This document shows positions 15,588 to 18,428 of a stretch of 18,428 bases of DNA, piece after piece (positions within the stretch are counted from its first letter, which is position 1; every line of letters begins with the position of its first letter). The position numbers and the translations under genes are program-made. The stretch comes from SVTX01 sp051867975 (GTDB lineage: Bacteria; Bacillota; Clostridia; Oscillospirales; CAG-272). Below the pieces are notes generated by a model, which was not told where the DNA came from, did no database searches, and worked only from the letters and a program-made list of their open reading frames with translations. The stretch is taken from the NCBI GenBank assembly GCA_051867975.1, contig JBJDZM010000007.1, forward strand, positions 1-18,428. The letters are read 5' to 3'.

Positions 15588-16500
15588 ATAACGCCTTCAG
15601 GTCATAAGGAGTTGATTGGTAGACGAAATAATTGAGCCAATTGATAAAGAGCAGACTTCCGTGCGCTCTCCAGCGGACGACAGGTCCCTTTTCGGGGTCA
15701 TCGTCCCTGTAATAATTGACCGGCATTTTTATCGGAAGCCCTGCCGCAAGATCTCGGCGGTATTCCGCGTCAAGCGTCAAAGGATCGTACTCGCTGTGTC
15801 CCATCACAAAGAACTGTCTGCCCCCGTTTCGTGACACGATATGGACTCCTGCCTCGTCGCTTGATGCAAGCACACGCAGCTCGGGTATTTTCTCTATATC
15901 TTCCCTGTTCACCGTGGTGTGGCGCGAGTGCGGAACGTAAAATTCCTCGTCAAATCCGCGAAGCAACATTGATTTTTTATAGTCTGCACGGTGGGCAAAC
16001 ACTCCGAAAACCTTATCGGGCATTATGTGCTTCTGTATTCCGTAATGGTAATAAAGCCCCGCCTGAGCGCCCCAACAAATGTGCATCGTGCTGTGAACGT
16101 GCGTTTTCGTCCACTCCATTATCTCGCATAGCTCGTCCCAATAATCAACCTCTTCAAACTCTATCATCTCGACCGGCGCGCCCGTGATTATCATTCCGTC
16201 GTAATTGTTCATCTTGACATCGTCAAATGTCTTGTAAAATGCGAGGAGATGCTCCTGTGCGGTATTTTGAGACTGATGCGAGCTTGTTCTGATGAGAGTC
16301 AGCTCTATCTGAAGCGGCGTGTTGCCGAGTATTCGTGAGATCTGTGTCTCGGTCTCGATTTTTTTCGGCATGAGATTGAGAAGCAATATCTTCAAAGGAC
16401 GTATGTCCTGCGTAATTGCCCTCGTCTCCGTCATTACGAAAATATTTTCATCTGCCAAGGTTTGAACCGCAGGCAGATCGTTTGGTATTTTTATTGGCAT
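15586..16500 (-). CDS. metA: MetA family homoserine O-acyltransferase, probably O-acetyltransferase
   Basis: Activates homoserine by O-acylation for methionine synthesis in the cytoplasm. It is a 304-residue MetA-type class I amidotransferase-like enzyme with catalytic Cys142 (HICWGAQAG), His235 and Glu237 (VMGHSEYDP). Residue 111 is Glu (TGAPVEMIEF). In published work on the B. cereus enzyme, Glu111 gives acetyl-CoA and Gly111 (as in E. coli) succinyl-CoA specificity. This predicts O-acetylhomoserine as product, fitting the upstream O-acetylhomoserine sulfhydrylase gene. Automatic annotation may call it succinyltransferase. Ribosome binding site AGGAG is 6 nt before the ATG. The 254-nt leader has no SAM riboswitch or T-box that I recognise. 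Confidence 0.95.
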   Translation of the reverse strand: MPIKIPNDLPAVQTLADENIFVMTETRAITQDIRPLKILLLNLMPKKIETETQISRILGNTPLQIELTLIRTSSHQSQNTAQEHLLAFYKTFDDVKMNNYDGMIITGAPVEMIEFEEVDYWDELCEIMEWTKTHVHSTMHICWGAQAGLYYHYGIQKHIMPDKVFGVFAHRADYKKSMLLRGFDEEFYVPHSRHTTVNREDIEKIPELRVLASSDEAGVHIVSRNGGRQFFVMGHSEYDPLTLDAEYRRDLAAGLPIKMPVNYYRDDDPEKGPVVRWRAHGSLLFINWLNYFVYQSTPYDLKAL

Positions 16501-16563
16501 TATTAACTCCTGAATTGTATTTTGCCCTGTTTCTAACTTAAAAAGACTTCAGTCTACATTTAT

Positions 16564-16608
16564 CTATCCCGGCTGGGTTCAATACTGTTTCAATACAGAA
16601 ACGGATAG
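16564..16608. repeat. Nested inverted repeats in the metY-metA spacer
   Basis: CTATCC (16564-16569) pairs with GGATAG (16603-16608), and inside it GTTTC (16587-16591) pairs with GAAAC (16598-16602), directly adjoining the outer arm. There is also a near-direct repeat TTCAATACTG / TTCAATACAG. In the metA leader RNA this would fold as a two-step stem. No known riboswitch was recognised. Confidence 0.45.
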
Positions 16609-16611
16609 CAG

Positions 16612-16636
16612 GCTGAAAATTCTGCGAATTTTCAGC
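16612..16636. repeat. Perfect 11-bp inverted repeat
   Basis: GCTGAAAATTC-TGC-GAATTTTCAGC. A very stable hairpin with a 3-nt loop but no T-tract on either strand, so probably not a terminator. It lies about 110 nt upstream of metA, next to other palindromes of the same spacer. Confidence 0.6.
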
Positions 16637-16678
16637 GTCACTTCACGGCAGTTAGAACCCCAAATATTGAAAGCTTTT

Positions 16679-16705
16679 GCGGAGCTTTTCTCGAAAAGCG
16701 ACCGC
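16679..16705. repeat. Hairpin GCGG-GCTTTT / AAAAGC-CCGC
   Basis: GCGG (16679-16682), one-base bulge, GCTTTT (16684-16689), loop CTCG, AAAAGC (16694-16699), two-base bulge, CCGC (16702-16705). It is adjacent to the tandem repeat. Confidence 0.5.
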
Positions 16706-16746
16706 GTCTCCTTCGCGACTCCCTCGCGTCTCCTTCGCCTCTCCCT
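16703..16746. repeat. Four 11-bp tandem repeats behind metY
   Basis: Units CGCGTCTCCTT, CGCGACTCCCT, CGCGTCTCCTT, CGCCTCTCCCT follow each other without gaps. The block is framed by AAGCGAC (16696-16702) and GTCGCTT (16750-16756), a perfect 7-bp inverted repeat whose right arm overlaps the metY stop codon. On the transcribed strand the units read as purine-rich AAGGAG/AGGGAG, resembling ribosome binding sites. The period is not a multiple of three, so it is not coding. Confidence 0.8.
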
Positions 16747-16754
16747 AGCGTCGC

Positions 16755-18038
16755 TTATATCCTATCCAAAGCCTGTTGAATGTCGGCTATGAGGTCGTCT
16801 GCGTCTTCAAGTCCGCAGGAAAGGCGAACGAGGTCGGGACCGACTCCCGAGGCGATGAGATCGGCATCTGAAAGCTGGCGGTGCGTCGTGGTCGCCGGGT
16901 GGAGGCAGCACGAGCGCGCGTCGGCAACGTGTGTTTCAATTGCAATAAGCTCAAGTGCGTTCATGAACTTGGATGCAGCGTCGCGTCCGCCCTTGACTCC
17001 GAAGCTGACGACTCCGCAGGTTCCGTTCGGCATGTATTTTTGCGCAAGCACATAGTCTTTGCTCGACTCAAGTGCGGGATAGTTTACCCACGCAATCTTG
17101 TCATTCGTCTCAAGATATTTCGCAACCGCAAGACCGTTCTCGCAATGCCTCTTCATTCTGACGTGAAGGCTCTCAAGTCCGAGGTTGAGAATATATGCGC
17201 TCATTGGAGCGGGTGTCACTCCGAGGTCGCGCATCAGCTGGGCGGTAGCCTTCGTGATGTACGCTCCTCCGAGCCCGAATTTTTCCGCGTATGTTATACC
17301 GTGATAGCTGTCGTCGGGCGTGCAGAGTCCGGGATACTTGTCGGCATATTTCATCCAATCAAATCTGCCCGAATCAATTATCGCGCCTCCAACCGCGCTT
17401 CCGTGACCGTCCATGTACTTTGTCGTCGAATGAGTCACAATATCTGCTCCCCACTCAAAAGGACGGCAGTTTACGGGTGTCGGGAAAGTGTTGTCGATTA
17501 TAAGCGGAACACCGTGCTTGTGCGCCATGCTTGCAAATCGTTCAATATCAAGAACATTGAGCGCGGGATTCGCGATGGTTTCGCCGAAAACGAGCTTTGT
17601 TTCGGGTCTGAACGCCGCTTCGAACTCCTCGTCGGAGCAATCGGGAGCGATAAACGTCACGTCGATTCCCATTCTCTTAAGCGTTACGGCAAAAAGATTG
17701 TATGTTCCGCCGTAAATCGATGCGCTCGACACAATGTGGTCTCCGCACGAGCAGATATTAAAGGTTGCAAGGAAGTTCGCCGCCATTCCGGACGATGTCA
17801 GCATAGCCGCGCTTCCGCCCTCCATCTCGCAAATTTTCCTTGCGACCGTGTCACATGTCGGGTTCTGAAGACGTGAGTAAAAATATCCTTCCGCTTCAAG
17901 GTCAAAAAGCTTTCCCATCGCCTCGCCCGTTGTATATTTGAATGTCGTACTTTGAATTATCGGCACCTGACGAGGCTCGCCGTTGCCTGCGGTATACCCG
18001 CCCTGAACACACCTTGTTCCTATCTTTCTGTTATTCAT
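16755..18038 (-). CDS. metY: O-acetylhomoserine sulfhydrylase (aminocarboxypropyltransferase)
   Basis: PLP-dependent Cys/Met-metabolism enzyme that replaces the acetyl group of O-acetylhomoserine by sulfide, giving homocysteine. The PLP lysine is Lys207 (THSTTKYMDGHG); Asp182 (IIDNTFPTP) holds the pyridine nitrogen; YSRLQNPT (54-61) gives the phosphate-binding Tyr and Arg of the partner subunit. At 427 residues it matches the O-acetylhomoserine sulfhydrylase group rather than the shorter cystathionine gamma-synthases (about 380). The ATG at 18038 starts the conserved MNNRKIGTRCVQGGY; a TTG at 18068 would add 10 residues without support. It has its own promoter, and metA follows after the repeat-rich spacer without a clear terminator. 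Confidence 0.94.
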   Translation of the reverse strand: MNNRKIGTRCVQGGYTAGNGEPRQVPIIQSTTFKYTTGEAMGKLFDLEAEGYFYSRLQNPTCDTVARKICEMEGGSAAMLTSSGMAANFLATFNICSCGDHIVSSASIYGGTYNLFAVTLKRMGIDVTFIAPDCSDEEFEAAFRPETKLVFGETIANPALNVLDIERFASMAHKHGVPLIIDNTFPTPVNCRPFEWGADIVTHSTTKYMDGHGSAVGGAIIDSGRFDWMKYADKYPGLCTPDDSYHGITYAEKFGLGGAYITKATAQLMRDLGVTPAPMSAYILNLGLESLHVRMKRHCENGLAVAKYLETNDKIAWVNYPALESSKDYVLAQKYMPNGTCGVVSFGVKGGRDAASKFMNALELIAIETHVADARSCCLHPATTTHRQLSDADLIASGVGPDLVRLSCGLEDADDLIADIQQALDRI

Positions 18039-18086
18039 CTTATCACTCTTTTCTATTAGGTTTTGCAAAAAACATATTACTTTATA

Positions 18087-18114
18087 ATTATATCATCTTT
18101 TTTTCAATTGTCAA
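18087..18114 (-). promoter_or_regulatory. metY: Promoter of metY
   Basis: Minus strand TTGACA (complement of 18109-18114), 16 nt, TATAAT (complement of 18087-18092). The leader to the ATG is only about 40 nt, with no room for a SAM riboswitch or T-box. Confidence 0.8.
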
Positions 18115-18118
18115 GCGA

Positions 18119-18199
18119 TTTGAACAAAGAGACATGAACAACAATATTTCCGTTTACGGCAAAACTGATGTCTCGGATTCGGGATTCTTTTTGTTCAAA
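18119..18199. other. Structured non-coding stretch upstream of metY
   Basis: TTTGAACAAA (18119-18128) and TTTGTTCAAA (18190-18199) form a perfect 10-bp inverted repeat; inside it GAGACA (18129-18134) pairs with TGTCTC (18169-18174), and CCGT-TT-ACGG lies in the middle. With the terminator at 18211-18252 it could be a small plus-strand RNA started from a weak TATAAT at 18083-18088. A short reading frame from 18134 runs through the terminator and is not believed. Confidence 0.35.
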
Positions 18200-18210
18200 C
18201 AGCAACCTAT

Positions 18211-18252
18211 AAAAAACACTTGCCTGCGAATTGTCGTATGCAAGTGTTTTTT
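18211..18252. terminator. Bidirectional terminator near the right edge
   Basis: AAAAAACACTTGC (18211-18223) and GCAAGTGTTTTTT (18240-18252): perfect 13-bp stem with a 16-nt loop and T-runs in both directions. It would stop a minus-strand transcript coming from the right edge and any plus-strand RNA from 18119 on. Confidence 0.88.
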
Positions 18253-18353
18253 GTTGAACTGTTACAAAAGATATTTCAAAAATTAATTTGTAATAGCCTC
18301 ATATGGATAAACAGTGCGAACGAATTATGATCAATAAAAGGAATCGTCTGTTA

Positions 18354-18428
18354 TCAAGGACATGTATTTATGGTTCCGCAAAACATATAGTCAGCCATTT
18401 TATACGCTTCATTTTCTATGCTGTCAAA
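18354..18428 (-). CDS. Possible C-terminus of a gene cut by the right edge
   Basis: Minus-strand frame open from the window edge for 24 codons to a TGA at 18356-18354, with protein-like composition (ends MADYMFCGTINTCP). The next 3' feature is the bidirectional terminator about 100 nt on, as expected behind a gene. An open run of this length can occur by chance, and a plus-strand frame from 18327 is also open to the edge. Product not recognised. Confidence 0.25.
   Translation of the reverse strand, partial: FDSIENEAYKMADYMFCGTINTCP

Noticed and set aside
16501..16754. SAM riboswitch or methionine T-box upstream of metA
   Set aside because: No GGTGGAGGGA-type SAM-I core and no GGGTGGNACC T-box sequence on the transcribed strand; the hairpins found do not match either layout.
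16881..17876. Plus-strand open frame of 331 codons over metY
   Set aside because: Opposite a complete, motif-bearing metY; rich in Arg, Cys and His as typical for antisense shadows.
17942..18286. Plus-strand frame of 114 codons, with an internal start at 18134
   Set aside because: It crosses the metY start, its promoter and a perfect 13-bp terminator; the inner start lacks a convincing ribosome binding site.
18327..18428. Plus-strand frame from an ATG, open to the right edge
   Set aside because: No ribosome binding site or promoter, and its basic, hydrophobic composition is not convincing; the opposite-strand frame fits the terminator better.
1..18428. CRISPR arrays, transposases, rRNA or tRNA genes
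   Set aside because: None seen on either strand; the only tandem repeat (16703-16746) has 11-bp units without spacers.

Overview
The window reads as a chromosomal biosynthetic region of a Gram-positive anaerobe, most likely class Clostridia (Bacillota). The grounds are a short-form HisG that needs HisZ, a HisI-HisE fusion, a lysine riboswitch ahead of dapA, AGGAG-type ribosome binding sites, near-consensus TTGACA/TATAAT promoters and intrinsic terminators at most transcript ends. I cannot name a genus.

Layout. (1) Positions 1-237: terminator of the his operon, then a leftward promoter and ribosome binding site leading into a gene cut by the left edge; the only open frame there would start at AUC. 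(2) 238-7705, minus strand: a compact histidine operon, hisZ-hisG-hisD-hisC-hisB-hisH-hisA-hisF-hisIE, with three ATGA overlaps. It is driven by a promoter at 7764-7792 whose -10 box lies inside a palindromic operator. It encodes every step from ATP + PRPP to histidine except histinidol-phosphate phosphatase (histidinol-phosphatase), which is not in the window. (3) 7706-8291: divergent control region with the his promoter, a 10-bp inverted repeat, a consensus promoter and a lysine riboswitch with two candidate terminators. (4) 8292-12772, plus strand: dapA-dapB-lysA followed by a polytopic membrane protein (DUF1576-like) that shares the riboswitch-controlled transcript and is the least explained gene of the window. 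(5) 12838-15517: an AraC-type regulator and a cytoplasmic family 2 glycoside hydrolase, divergently transcribed from two consensus promoters, bounded by bidirectional terminators and apparently more AT-rich than the neighbouring biosynthetic genes. (6) 15586-18038, minus strand: metY (O-acetylhomoserine sulfhydrylase) and metA, separated by a 254-bp spacer full of inverted repeats and an 11-bp tandem repeat. MetA carries Glu111, the acetyl-CoA signature, so the two enzymes form one O-acetylhomoserine route to homocysteine. (7) 18039-18428: metY promoter, a structured non-coding stretch, a strong bidirectional terminator, and possibly the end of another minus-strand gene.

Together the genes supply histidine, lysine (from aspartate semialdehyde) and homocysteine/methionine (from homoserine); the last two share the aspartate pathway. 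Lysine feedback is visible as RNA, histidine feedback probably acts through a DNA-binding repressor, and no SAM riboswitch or T-box was found for the methionine genes. The most promising undescribed pieces are the lysine-operon membrane protein with an internal duplication, the repeat-rich metY-metA spacer, and the possible AUC-started gene at the left edge.
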